Assembly (NCBI RefSeq): GCF_000209655.1
Contig: NC_015458.1
Coordinates: 2,604,001 to 2,668,000 of the forward strand
Origin: Pusillimonas sp. T7-7
GTDB taxonomy: Bacteria > Pseudomonadota > Gammaproteobacteria > Burkholderiales > Burkholderiaceae_B
Direction: 5' to 3'
DNA length: 64,000 bases
The translations under genes were made by a program, and so were the position numbers. The notes beneath the pieces were generated by a model. The model was not told the origin of the DNA, did no database searches, and was given only the letters and a program-made list of their open reading frames with translations. Every line of letters starts with the position of its first letter. The stretch's first letter is position 1. Below are positions 30,276 through 39,431 of the stretch, piece after piece.

Positions 30276-31253
30276 TCATGCTGCTTTAAGCGCCGCCTCC
30301 ATTTGAACCGGCGTGCGATACCCGATCGCCGAATGCAGGCGTTGTCGATTATAGAAGCCTTCAATCCAATTGACGATATCGATCCTGGCTTGCGCCCAGG
30401 TGGCATAACGTACCTGGTAAATCCGTTCCACCTTCAAGGTTTTAAAAAAGCTTTCTATCACGGCGTTATCCCAGACATTGGCACGTCGGCTCATGGAGGC
30501 CACCATACCGTAATCGTGCAAGAGCTGCCGGTGGGCCAGACTGGCGTATTGGGCGGATTCAATCGGTCGTCGCAACACCCCTTACTTTATGGAGGTTGCG
30601 ATAAAGAGCTTTTAATAAACGCTAACATGGAAGGTGTTGCAACGACCGGTTGAATGTAAGTTGGCTACCGCGGTCGGTATGCATAATAAGACCTGGCGCC
30701 GGTTTACGCTGCCAGTAGGCCGTTTTTAGCGCGGTACACACCAGGTCCGAACTCATCCGATCGCTCAGGGACCAACCCACGATTCTTCGAGAGCCTAAAT
30801 CAAGGATCGCCGCCAAATACAACCAGCCTTCTTGAGTGGCCACGTAGGCGATATCACCTACCCAGGCTTGATTCGGCGCCCATCCATCAACGTGGCGTGC
30901 GAGCAGATTCGGGGCGATGGGTAAGGCATGGTCTGAATCCGTGGTGATCCGATAGCGTCGCTTATAGACTGGTCTCAGACCCTGCCGTATAAGGCTTTAG
31001 CGTACCCGTTCATGACTGACGCGTTGGTTATGCTGTTCACGCAAAGCGTGCACGATACGAGGACGTCCGTAGCTGCGCTGGCTGGCCTCGTGGATGAATT
31101 TAATCTGCACGTCCAGGCCACATTGGCCCTGCGCTGTTGACTCGGTGTACGCACCCGCCACTGGCAATAACCCGAGCGTGAAACGCTCAACACACGGCAT
31201 AACCGCGACACACTATACAGGCTGCGCTGCGTGTCGATCCAAGCGTACCTCAC
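30276..31253 (-). pseudogene. IS3 family transposase OrfB, frameshifted and interrupted
   Basis: The three catalytic regions are recognisable but in different frames: WVGDIAYV (first Asp), IMHTDRGSQ (second Asp) and NAVIESFFKTLK (Glu). The C-terminus is FYNRQRLHSAIGYRTPVQME. At least two frameshifts lie between 30840 and 31250, and a 99-bp element is inserted right after the second Asp motif. The gene cannot make an active enzyme. Confidence 0.9.
30557..30655. mobile_element. 99-bp MITE with 23-bp inverted ends, IS30-like
   Basis: The ends 30557-30579 and 30633-30655 are inverted copies differing at 2 of 23 positions (ATTCAAYCGGTCGTYGCAACACC). The element interrupts the IS3 orfB exactly between HTDRGSQ and its continuation. 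CCAA appears on both sides and may be the target duplication. The end sequence recalls IS30-family termini. It has no coding capacity. Confidence 0.75.
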
Positions 31254-31579
31254 CGTGACCCCTTGGCAAAGTACGCCGTCGCTTTTCCCAGAATTTCAAT
31301 GTCCAGCCGGGCGCTGGCGAGCTCCTTGCGCAAGCGCCTGTTCTCGGCTTCCAGCTCAACCACCGGGCGTCGCGGTGTTGCAGACGCCTGGCGAGCTGCG
31401 CCCGAGGACGCTCGGGCAGCTGCGTCCAGTTCGCGACGCCAACGTCCCAGTGTTGCCGAAGGAATCCCTAAACGCCGCGCCGCCTCATTCGTGCTCAACG
31501 ACTGCGCCAAGCGCGCCGACTCCAATTTATAGTCATCGGTATAACGCCGATGCGCAACCTTACGTTCTTTCATTTCCAT
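31250..31579 (-). mobile_element. IS3 family transposase OrfA
   Basis: A 109-aa helix-turn-helix protein (YTDDYKLESARLAQSLSTNEAARRLGIPSATLGRWRREL) followed by a leucine-zipper coiled coil (ELEAENRRLRKELASARLDIEILGKA). This is the standard OrfA of IS3 elements. The end overlaps the orfB start by 4 bp, the site where programmed frameshifting would normally join them. OrfA is intact but the partner is broken. Confidence 0.92.
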
Positions 31580-31890
31580 TCTCCGTTAACAAGAAACTAC
31601 CATCTTCTTGCTGTACGTGGAAACAGGGCAAGGTCATCTTGTCAGCATCGCGCACAGCAATGCTGACCCTGTATCCTCGTTTCCACGGCGCGGGCCGCCC
31701 GTTTCCTCGCTGGCAGGATCACGCGCGGCTTCACCGCGCGCTACGCCCGCCCGCTCCGCTGATGCGGACATCTGAGGCAATACGAGTTTTTCTGTATTCA
31801 TGGATTGCGCAACGAGTGGCCACGTCGTGTGAGCATGGCATAACGTAAGAAGTGTCGCAGCGCGCTACAGGGTTGTGTAAGTGTGATTAG
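31580..31890. other. Unassigned sequence between IS3 and DUF4062 remnant
   Basis: GC-rich sequence with no supportable gene. The plus-strand frame at 31231-31848 overlaps the transposase and has no recognisable domain. Probably insertion scar. Confidence 0.4.
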
Positions 31891-32850
31891 AGAAGCGTAG
31901 AGACACACCCCGTTCTTCCAAAGCATGTTGAGACCGGAGCGTCAGCGGAGAAGCTGCGCACATTTAAGGAAACTCTCAAAGGGTCTCACGTCGTCAATTT
32001 CTTCTCTTCGCCCGAGGATCTAGCAGCAAAGGTCACACAGGATCTGGTGCGATTGGTTGGCGCCATGGGTAAGCCGCCGACTGCACAGGTTCTTTCACAA
32101 CTTGCTGCCAACGCAGTCAAACGCCATCCACTCACGCCACCTCGATTTGCATACCTGAAGCAACAGACACCCGGATTTTTTCAGCATGATGTACCCGACA
32201 CCATCCTTCGAGAGGCACTTGAGCTGGTCATCGGCGGGGACAACATGGCCGCCGCATTTGTGTTGAGTCGCGGTACGCCTATGCCACTTGATAATGCGGT
32301 TGATTGGCTAATGAATGTTGAGAAGGTTCTTATCGAGATTCTTGAGAAGGCCAAATCACAGCCAAGTGGAGCGCAGATGCCTAACCCTAACATGTCTAAC
32401 GTTAGACTGGAGCTGGGTCCATCACTTACTTCATTGCAAAGCGATGCATCCAAGGCCAGAGCATTTTTCTCCCGAGGAGAACCAGTCAACAGCCTCCCCT
32501 TTGTCCACAGTTTCCCTCGGAGCTCGTGCGAGGTGGTTTCGGCCTTCTTAGCAACTGCTTTGCAAAACAAGTACATTCGCTCTACCGTTGCGGTGGTAAT
32601 GGCATACAAGAGGGCGAGCAACGAGTGGCACTTCTGGGTGGACGTTGATGGCTTCGTCGTTGATGCCACTGCTCATCAGTTCCCCGAGCACGAGCATCCG
32701 TTGGTCTGTGTGGGACCCAGTCCGCTGGCAGCACGCTTCCCCGATATCGAGCACCTGCAGCCGGAAGCCGCGCTGCGTCGAATAGCCGCAATCGACCTAG
32801 GGCTCAAACAATCGATCGTCGCGTCACTGGAGCGGGAGCTTGCGGCCTAA
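31891..32850 (+). pseudogene. DUF4062-type protein, 5'-truncated
   Basis: The open frame extends upstream of the first plausible start to 31891. There it reads EKLRTFKETLKGSHVVNFFS and SPEDLAAKVTQDLV, which match the C-terminal edge of DUF4062, a domain found at the N-terminus of many bacterial NTPase-type defence proteins. The domain front is missing. The following 260 residues are alpha/beta with no recognised motif; near residue 190 there is a Cys-containing SSCEVVSAFL and later WVDVDGFVVDATAHQF. It may be a decayed defence effector. A shorter protein from GTG 32047 (267 aa) is possible. Confidence 0.55.
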
Positions 32851-33057
32851 GCCCCATCGGGCGGACGACTTCCCACCGCACATGTTGAACGTTAAGTGCT
32901 TGCTTCTCTATAGTGCCAGCGGCGACTCCTGGCCGGCAGCCGACCTCCTCGGAGCGGCTCTCGACCCAAAGCGGTCGTTGACTAGTAAAGATTCTAGGCT
33001 TAACGCTATGGGAGTCCGCAGTTGAAAGCGTTGTGATGTTGTCCTTTTGTCGAAGGG

Positions 33058-33834
33058 TTAGCCTAGAAGGCCCGACAGTGCAGGAATGACTGGGCCGAGA
33101 ATAGTTATATGATTCGCGGCGGCAGTCACGAACGCTTGATATTTCTGCAAGAAGTCACTTGAACCGTGCGCACGCTCCATCTCGTTAACGATCTGCTCGA
33201 TCTCTTCTCTCACAGAAAGGTCAGGTATTTGCGCAACGGCATCTCGCACCTGAGCGAAAACATTAGAGTTTTCAACACTAATTTTGTTGACCGAGAGGTC
33301 AATAGAGTCGACATTTACTCGGGCGCCTGTGCCGGTCAAATTGTAGGTAATACTTGTGTGTTGTAGGGGCGTTGGCTTCATCATGCTCTCCCGATGTCCT
33401 TTGTAACGAGAAATGACGTAGGAAATTTGCTTGTGCCAAAACAGCTGCTCTTCAGCAGAGAATAATGTGAAGTCCTGCTTTGGATCGCTTTTCCCACAGT
33501 CTCTAACCGGAATAAGAAATGGAAAATCTTCCTCCCGCAGCACGAATTTTTTCCTCAGATAGAACTGCCATAACTCAATGTCTGAGACCCTGGGTGGCAA
33601 GGTGGGAATGTCTGTATACGGAAAAGCTGTACAGTTACCGGGGCCCGTAATGATTCCTGATAACTTGTCTTTCAGAATCAGAACCATATAGTTTTCTGGT
33701 AAGGAGTACGCTTCAAAGTCGAACGTTTGGACCAATGGCCATGATCGGAGGTCTTGAGGAAAATTATTTCGGACGACCTGTTCGATTGCTCCATGAGTTG
33801 CAAACGCCCAGTCTGCTGTGAAATCCTGTCTCAC
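33058..33834 (-). CDS. Unknown protein with hydrophobic C-terminal tail
   Basis: 258 aa, starting at GTG with AAGGAAA upstream. The first 130 residues form a mixed alpha/beta region with no recognised motif. Residues about 165-185 (TGARVNVDSIDLSVNKI) look like a beta segment. The last 35 residues form a hydrophobic helix ending IPALSGLLG. That two-part layout, soluble sensor plus small hydrophobic tail, is seen in several abortive-infection effectors, but no family is assigned. It is the last of three codirectional genes after the HNH nuclease gene. Confidence 0.6.
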   Translation of the reverse strand: MRQDFTADWAFATHGAIEQVVRNNFPQDLRSWPLVQTFDFEAYSLPENYMVLILKDKLSGIITGPGNCTAFPYTDIPTLPPRVSDIELWQFYLRKKFVLREEDFPFLIPVRDCGKSDPKQDFTLFSAEEQLFWHKQISYVISRYKGHRESMMKPTPLQHTSITYNLTGTGARVNVDSIDLSVNKISVENSNVFAQVRDAVAQIPDLSVREEIEQIVNEMERAHGSSDFLQKYQAFVTAAANHITILGPVIPALSGLLG

Positions 33835-33846
33835 TGGGTTTCCTTT

Positions 33847-34128
33847 TTATGTAAATGACCTAACAAGTATCTGACTTAAGTTCTTGAAAGCGTCAGGTGG
33901 TGCAGAAGCATTATCGTTGTCGTACCTTTCCGTAACCGTCGCTCGTGCTCCGAACATGGCCGAGCAGCTAGACGTGTAGCGAAGAATGCTGGAGTCGTTG
34001 TCGACCGGAGCCGTACCATCGTCAAAAGGGAGAGCATATGCGAAACCCCGTGGGCGCGAAGACGTGGTAAAGGACGTCAGGGGGACTAGTGGCTCGACGC
34101 TATTATGCAATGTCGGCACCAGATGCAT
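33847..34128 (-). CDS. Small unknown protein between HNH nuclease and 258-aa protein
   Basis: A 93-codon frame starting at ATG 34128, overlapping the HNH gene end by 26 bp and ending 13 bp before the next start. The packing suggests a real operon gene, but composition is Ser/Ala/Pro rich with no motif. It could be a chance frame; a GTG at 34149 would give 100 aa. Confidence 0.35.
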   Translation of the reverse strand: MHLVPTLHNSVEPLVPLTSFTTSSRPRGFAYALPFDDGTAPVDNDSSILRYTSSCSAMFGARATVTERYDNDNASAPPDAFKNLSQILVRSFT

Positions 34129-34624
34129 ATCGCGTGATGAACTCGACACCTGAGTCCGTAACCCAGTAAGTGAACGTCATGGGGAAGCTCTTTGAAAACC
34201 CGCTGTCTCCCTTAACATCAAAGCTCATGCCTTGAACATGCTTGTCTTCAAAGAACCCGTCCTTGACTGCATTTGCGACAAGGAGATCGCCCGCTGCGCC
34301 GAGCACGAACACCCGGTCTCTGGTCTTTGCCAGGACTTCGAATAGCCGCCTTTCGAACTCGCCGTAGCGATTGTTCAAAATGCCCAGGTTGTGCTTGTAC
34401 ATCTTCATGGCGCGTCGATCTATTTCCTTCTTTTGATCGAAGCGTGTATGACAGTTCGGACACAACGCAATGAGGTTTTCGAACGAATGGTCCTTTGTAT
34501 CGGCCCACGGAATGATGTGCGCAATTTCTGTGGTGGTCGCACGGCATGTAGGGATTGCACATCGATGTCCGGCCTCTACTAAGACCGCACGCTTTACATC
34601 TGCTGGAATCCTGTCTCGATTCAT
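34103..34624 (-). CDS. HNH endonuclease domain protein
   Basis: A 173-aa protein. The N-terminal HNH domain has CAIPTCRA, IAHIIPWAD and NLIALCPNCHTRFD: two zinc-binding CxxC pairs and the catalytic His pair. After a helical linker there is an 80-residue C-terminal domain of unknown type (VFVLGAAGDLLVANAV... TYWVTDSGVEFITRY). The start at Met 34624 (MNRDRIPADVKRAVLVEAGHRC) is the usual HNH beginning. The architecture fits restriction-like or defence nucleases. It heads a compact minus-strand set near a structured-RNA candidate. Confidence 0.8.
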   Translation of the reverse strand: MNRDRIPADVKRAVLVEAGHRCAIPTCRATTTEIAHIIPWADTKDHSFENLIALCPNCHTRFDQKKEIDRRAMKMYKHNLGILNNRYGEFERRLFEVLAKTRDRVFVLGAAGDLLVANAVKDGFFEDKHVQGMSFDVKGDSGFSKSFPMTFTYWVTDSGVEFITRYASGADIA

Positions 34625-34816
34625 AGGTTTTGTTTCGATTGGTAACTGCCTTAGTGTAGGAGCGAAATTCCCCTGAGGCAACTGATGACGTCAGGCAGTG
34701 TCCGATGAACGTCCGGATCTGGCCGAAAGCGGCTGTTATAAGCTCTGAGACTTGATCAGACAATGTCTGTCGGATCAAGTCTGAGTTAGTACTCCTTAGG
34801 AATTCATCGAATCCAC

Positions 34817-35494
34817 TCAACGCTCCGACCTCTTGCGCTTTGGCAGCATGCGGACGTAAGGGAGAAACGTCGGCAACTCTGGCATAGGGTCTATCTCCGC
34901 CCGGAGCCGCCTCCATTCGCTGCGAAACCTAGCCAACAAATGGCCGACCTGACGACGAGCAAGACGAAAGCCCGGCGTACGGCTCATGTCGGCTATAAGT
35001 TTTTCAGCTCGGACCCGGTCGCGCCTACCTGGCGGTGCGGAACAGACACGACGAATCTGCTCATGCCAGCGTGACACCGTGGCGCGGCTCATCTGCCATG
35101 ACCACCCTACCCCATCATGCACAAGCTCATAGCCATCCAATTCCAAACGCTTTGACCGAGCAGCGCCTTCTGGCTGCAATGGAATGAGCCGTTCCGCCTC
35201 CACGACACGACCTTTGCCCTCGGACACCAGCAACACCCACCAAAATGGGGCCTTGCCCTCAATAGCAGCAGGCCGTTCGTAAACCCAGAAATCGACCGTA
35301 GCGACGCCTGCGCGGCGTCTCTTGCTCTTGGTGTCTGGCTTTAGATATGTCTCATACCGATCTCGCATTTTTCGCATGAATCGCGCGGCCGTTGCCCAAT
35401 CATCAAGCTCTCCCGACACGTATCGAGTGACCGTTCCACGGGATGCTGCGAGCTGGATTCTCTGCATCAAATACGCTTTGCGATTCAACTTCAT
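34817..35494 (-). CDS. Unknown 225-aa basic protein
   Basis: Rich in Arg (RKAYLMQRIQLAASRG, KSKRRRAGVATV, RMLPKRKRSER) with several Trp and a helix-rich C-terminal half. No family is recognised. High positive charge suggests nucleic-acid binding. It is transcribed away from the gene-free, structured region at 35.6-36.8 kb and its start is about 100 bp from that region, so a link to the RNA candidate is possible. The gene before it in this direction is unknown because that stretch has no frame of its own. Confidence 0.6.
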   Translation of the reverse strand: MKLNRKAYLMQRIQLAASRGTVTRYVSGELDDWATAARFMRKMRDRYETYLKPDTKSKRRRAGVATVDFWVYERPAAIEGKAPFWWVLLVSEGKGRVVEAERLIPLQPEGAARSKRLELDGYELVHDGVGWSWQMSRATVSRWHEQIRRVCSAPPGRRDRVRAEKLIADMSRTPGFRLARRQVGHLLARFRSEWRRLRAEIDPMPELPTFLPYVRMLPKRKRSER

Positions 35495-35589
35495 AAAGCA
35501 ACCTCATTGGTTTTATAGGGCTATTTGTCCGTCTTAGCCGATTCGAAAGAACACATACATTCAATGCAATAAATAAAGGTTCCACAACC

Positions 35590-36785
35590 TCGCGATTTTG
35601 TGAGATCTCACAAAGACTCACCCTTGCTACGGAGCAAAAATCGCTGCATTCTAGCCACGACGAATCGCATAACCAGGTCGCCAACCTGGACACACACGCC
35701 ACACATCGGCGCGTCTTGTCCGGGCTCGCCACCTGGACAAAATGCGCAAGGTCACCGACGCAGCAGGCGCCACCTGCTGCGGAACCGCTGAAGCCGCGTG
35801 CCTCTAACAGGGCTGGCGCGGCTACGAAGGGCGCTGGGGGTGGGAACCACCCTCTTCGACCCAATCCATGGCCTACATGGCAACGTGTGGGCTGGCAGTA
35901 GCCACAACAAGGAGGGGCGACTACGAAACGGGCCTGGGTAGGAAATGACCCAGTGACCCTGACAGTTTGGGAAAGTCGGTAAAAGCCCGACCCTCGGGGC
36001 CTAGCGAAAGTGGGCGACGAGTGCAACACCTGAAGGCTGAGGGCGTCAGTGATGGCGTCAGGCATGCGGGAGAAATCTAGGCATGCTGGCACCTATCGAA
36101 AGATGGGGCCGCTGTATAGCTCAATCAGGTAAAGGCACCGTTCAGGTGCTGTGTTGAGGCATGGAAAGGCAGGGCCGCAATAGCGGTAAGCAAGCAGCGT
36201 TGAAGCGCATCGGCAGTACCGCATCCGTTATGGAACCTTGGGAGCGGGAAACCCTGGAAACGGGGGTAGGGTCAAAGACCTAGAAAAATCCGATGTAGCC
36301 GAGCTGGCTGTCGTTCGATGCCGAAGTACTGACTGTCTAAGTAGGGAAGGTCTTGATGGGTCGTGGGGGTGGCACCCTGCGGATTTACCTGCCAAGACTG
36401 GGAGATGGCTTGAGTAGTGCCGCCACGTAAGTGGTGGGCAGACCATAGAGGCAGACTTGCTGGATGTTTCTACGGCGAAAGAGCCAAGCGGTAACAGGTG
36501 ACTTAATAGCGTGTTTTGTAAAACCGCCCCTTGGCCGGGGCATTAACTTTGCGAGGAGGGTTGCGGTGACGAAAGCCCGGTTGGCCCCGGGTGATCGAAC
36601 CGATCTGTAGATGTATTGGCAGTACCGTAGTACTCAGGTGTTTATTCTGGACAGTACCGGACATTCCGGCTGTTCCGTGGCAATTGCCACATAGATGGCG
36701 TCCACTGACCCATCACACAGGGCTCTGCTTCTTTTTGAAGGCATCCCACAATACCTCGGTCATTTTTTGACCGAGGTATTTTTTT
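35590..36785 (+). ncRNA. Candidate large structured RNA, about 1.1-1.2 kb
   Basis: No supportable gene lies here, yet the plus strand is dense in helices. Clear stems include 35759-35781 (9 bp, CGCAGCAGG), 35934-35953, 36062-36086 (GCATGC), 36208-36295 (CATCGG closing a multibranch), 36350-36398 (GTCTTG), 36420-36437 (7 bp with GTAA tetraloop), 36526-36541 and 36621-36634. GNRA-type loops such as GAAA and GTAA recur, as in ATCGAAAGAT near 36095. A perfect terminator ends it. The 5' end is estimated. It is not RNase P RNA or tmRNA by landmark motifs. A GOLLD-type RNA or an intron derivative remains possible. Confidence 0.6.
36751..36785 (+). terminator. Strong Rho-independent terminator
   Basis: A perfect 12-bp stem ATACCTCGGTCA/TGACCGAGGTAT with a five-T loop and a seven-T tail. 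It terminates plus-strand transcription at the end of the structured region, although no coding gene lies upstream. Confidence 0.9.
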
Positions 36786-36841
36786 CGTGCGCACAAAACA
36801 ATGCCTCAGCGCTCAAGCGCCTTGTCCGTATGCGTCTGGAT

Positions 36842-36982
36842 TCAGTTCGGCGGTTCCTTGCGTGCCGGACTTGGATTTTGCGGGTGCTGTTCGTATCGGA
36901 AATAGTGCCAAGCTGAGCCTAGTCCTAAGCCGCCAAAGACGACGAACAAGATCGTAACAGCGAGAATAGCGCTGATGGTCAT
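36842..36982 (-). CDS. 46-aa single-span membrane protein
   Basis: A short gene reading MTISAILAVTILFVVFGGLG then a charged, proline-rich tail. AAGGA precedes the ATG at a good distance. One helix at residues 4-24 should insert in the inner membrane. No family is recognised; it resembles small inner-membrane subunits or type I toxin peptides only in size. Confidence 0.5.
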   Translation of the reverse strand: MTISAILAVTILFVVFGGLGLGSAWHYFRYEQHPQNPSPARKEPPN

Positions 36983-37013
36983 TTTGCGGTCCTTTAATGT
37001 GATGTACTACATT

Positions 37014-37271
37014 CTACTCAAGGCCCCATCTGAAACAAGTCCATGTTTCCCGCACGCTCATCAGCCTCGCCTCCGATTCCGACAACGCGCCCAGCAACCG
37101 CTCGGCGAAATTCGGCCCGACGGATACCATCACCCAGACTAGAGGTGTGATGGAATGCTTATCCATAAATGAATATGACTTATAGGCACTAGGTTTTTTT
37201 GGCTCCTGGTCAGGCCGCGCCACGGCCAGCCGCAGCCAGTACAAATATGCACACATCCGGTGCCACCGCAT
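37014..37271 (-). CDS. Hypothetical 85-aa protein
   Basis: An open frame with Trp- and Arg-rich composition and no recognised motif. It lies directly upstream of the 46-aa membrane protein on the same strand. It may be a chance frame or a fragment. Confidence 0.25.
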   Translation of the reverse strand: MRWHRMCAYLYWLRLAVARPDQEPKKPSAYKSYSFMDKHSITPLVWVMVSVGPNFAERLLGALSESEARLMSVRETWTCFRWGLE

Positions 37272-37630
37272 GCCGACCCTGAGCGGACTCGGAAAACCAG
37301 CCTGTCTTTCAGACGGGCCTACTCACCGTCGAAAAATCGACCGAGCACACAAGGCACTTTTGCCTAAACACCCCTTCCCACCCTTAACCGGGTGGGGAGG
37401 CGCCCAAAGTTTATTCACTGAAATAACCAAGAAGCTTGCTCTTCCTTGGCATCGACTCTCACCGTCCTGATAGCAGCCCTCCTAATAACAATCGCCCAAG
37501 AGAGGGAGTACGCTTTCGGACGACCTGTATCGTGCAGCCAGTTATTCAACACCGAACAGATGAACCAGGCCGTGTTCGCATTCCGGCGCTACGAGGATGC
37601 TGGCCTGACGCATTACGTGCGCTGCGCCGC
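37272..37630. other. Unassigned debris
   Basis: No gene is supported. A hairpin CCCACCC/GGGTGGG is at 37377-37397. Frames near 37446-37640 show gene-like pieces (MNQAVFAFRRYEDAGLTHYV) without a recognisable family. Confidence 0.4.
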
Positions 37631-37632
37631 TT

Positions 37633-38079
37633 GGATTCAATGGCGAAGTGCTGCTCGAGGCCGAACAATGGCTAGGCGGAAGCGGTCAGCGTGCAACGGT
37701 CTTGCGTTTGGCTGGGCTCTACGGCCCGGGGCGCACCGAGCTGTTCGAACGGCTGCGCAGTGGCCGTGCGCGAGTGCGCACGGAACCGCCCTTCTGGAGC
37801 AACCGGGTGCATGTAGATGATGCCGCTTGCGCCATTGTGCATATTCTCGGGTTACCTGATCCGGCAACGCTTTATCTGGGCGTGGACGACACGCCGCTGC
37901 CAATCGCTCAGTTGTATGGTGGAGTGGCGCGTAGGCTGGGGTTACCGGAACCCGCCGAAGGGCCTGCGCCACAGGGTATCGGAAGTAAACGCTTGTCTAA
38001 TGCGCGCTTGCGCGCATCCGGTTTCGTACCACGCTGGCCCGACAGCCTCGCTGGCTACGCTGCGCTCGTGAAGAGCTGA
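37633..38079 (+). pseudogene. NAD-dependent epimerase/dehydratase, C-terminal half
   Basis: The frame reads FNGEVLLEAEQWLGG, then VLRLAGLYGPGR and NRVHVDDAACAIVHIL, the second half of an atypical short-chain dehydrogenase of the YeeZ type. The Rossmann half with GxxGxxG is absent, so the gene is 5'-truncated. It ends cleanly with YAALVKS. Confidence 0.75.
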
Positions 38080-38115
38080 CATTTATTTAGTCGGTAGGCA
38101 CTTGGCACCGACAAC

Positions 38116-38149
38116 GTGTCCGAACCAGCAACGCGGCTGGTTCGGACAC
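38116..38149. repeat. 14-bp perfect hairpin at the ISL3 remnant end
   Basis: GTGTCCGAACCAGC pairs exactly with GCTGGTTCGGACAC across a six-base loop. It lies 8 bp from the transposase stop and may be a terminator hairpin for either side. Confidence 0.6.
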
Positions 38150-38156
38150 GCTCGGC

Positions 38157-38700
38157 TCAATCTGGGATGATCCAACCGCATTGAGCCAAGACTCGCATGC
38201 GGTAATTCTCAAAATTCCTAAATCCATACGCACGGCGTGAGAGCATTTCCATTTTAGTGTGGAAGCCCTCGGTGATACCGTTGGATTTAGTGAAACGCCA
38301 CATCCTCACAATGGGCTCCAACCAGGATCTCAAAGTCTGTGCTAAGGCCCGAGCTGGACTGTGCTCAAACTGGTCGATCAACCTCAGGAACTGGGACATC
38401 ATCTTTTCGGCCCGCTTTCTTTGCAAACTCTTCATCACCAGGAAGCCATTTAACTGCTGCTTGGCGAAGTACAGCGCCCCCAGCACCGGCTCTTGAGCCA
38501 AGTACTGATGTAGATTCTCCTTTTGTACGGCTGTCAGTTTCCAGTGATGTCGGCGCATCAGGCTGAGCAGCCCACGGTTCTTGCGGCCTTCGGGGTCGTA
38601 CTGCTGCCACAGCTTCAGGAAGTGCTGGTTCACCAAACGCACCACATGGAAGCGGTCGGCCACGATCATGGCATTGGGGAGCCCAAATGAGCGACAGCGA
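38157..38700 (-). pseudogene. ISL3 family transposase, C-terminal fragment
   Basis: About 180 codons remain: GLPNAMIVADRFHVVRLVNQHF, the helical region, then TKSNGITEGFHTKMEMLSRRAYGFRNFENYRMRVL, the standard ISL3 C-terminus. The N-terminal zinc-finger and first catalytic Asp are missing. A 170-aa product from the internal Met at 38669 would be inactive. Confidence 0.85.
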
Positions 38701-39431
38701 GTTTGGGGATTTATAAGTGCCAGCTAGATCGAAGATCTGGCAACGTCATCAGTCAGGGCCCCATCGAAGATGGGACACCAATCCTACTCAGTTGATATCA
38801 TCGCCTGCGCATCTGACCATGTTATGTCGCCCTGCTCACTCAGCACGTCAATACAGCGATTTCCCAATCGGTTCGCGGTTCGGATGACATTCTGTTCTCC
38901 CGTCTTCATTCATGCCCCGAATAAAGCTGGGGTCAACCTTCTTACTTGCACATCCAGCTGCGTCCCGCACCTGCCAGATTGAATGGAATATCATCCACCA
39001 GCCGTGGATGCAGGGGCTGCGGTCGCCTTATGCGCTCCAGGCTTAGCTGATGCGGCCTGGCCAACTGCATCTGCTCGGCGACGATCTTCGTACTTGGCGT
39101 GGAGGACCGGCGATGCAGCATGTTGCTCTTCTAGCAATCACAAAATGCTGTCGATGATCGATGAAACGATACAGGGCGTCCTTGGCGCACTGGAGCACTG
39201 AGCTCAATACAGCCACATAACCGGGATTCTCCGGGCGCTGAAAACCCTTCTGCCTGATGTCGTTTTCAGGAGATAGCTACACCGCCCTAACCGGGCCGTC
39301 GGAGCCTCCGGGATTGAACTGACAATGCACCCGGTTCGGCACCGCCGGCAGTTCGTGCTTGCTGTCGCTTCCGCAACGTCCGAGTACGAATGGTATTGCT
39401 TATGTCTGCTGGTAGCGTACGAAGTTGCTGT
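38701..39431. other. Unassigned region with no supportable gene
   Basis: Several short frames exist on the plus strand (38770-38982, 38983-39201) but none shows a domain or good start. The stretch is probably mobile-element debris between the ISL3 fragment and the CBS-domain gene. Confidence 0.4.

Noticed and set aside
30125..30406. Minus-strand 93-codon frame
   Set aside because: A shadow of the group II intron RT tail and IS3 OrfB, read in the wrong frame.
35403..36092. Minus-strand 229-codon frame across the structured region
   Set aside because: Overlaps the 225-aa gene and the helix-rich region, has no domain, and its composition follows the stem complementarity. Treated as a chance frame.
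35590..36785. RNase P RNA, tmRNA or IscB-type guide RNA
   Set aside because: The GAGGAAAGTCC and tmRNA ends are missing, and no RuvC/HNH fusion protein is encoded nearby; the HNH protein at 34.1 kb has no RuvC part.
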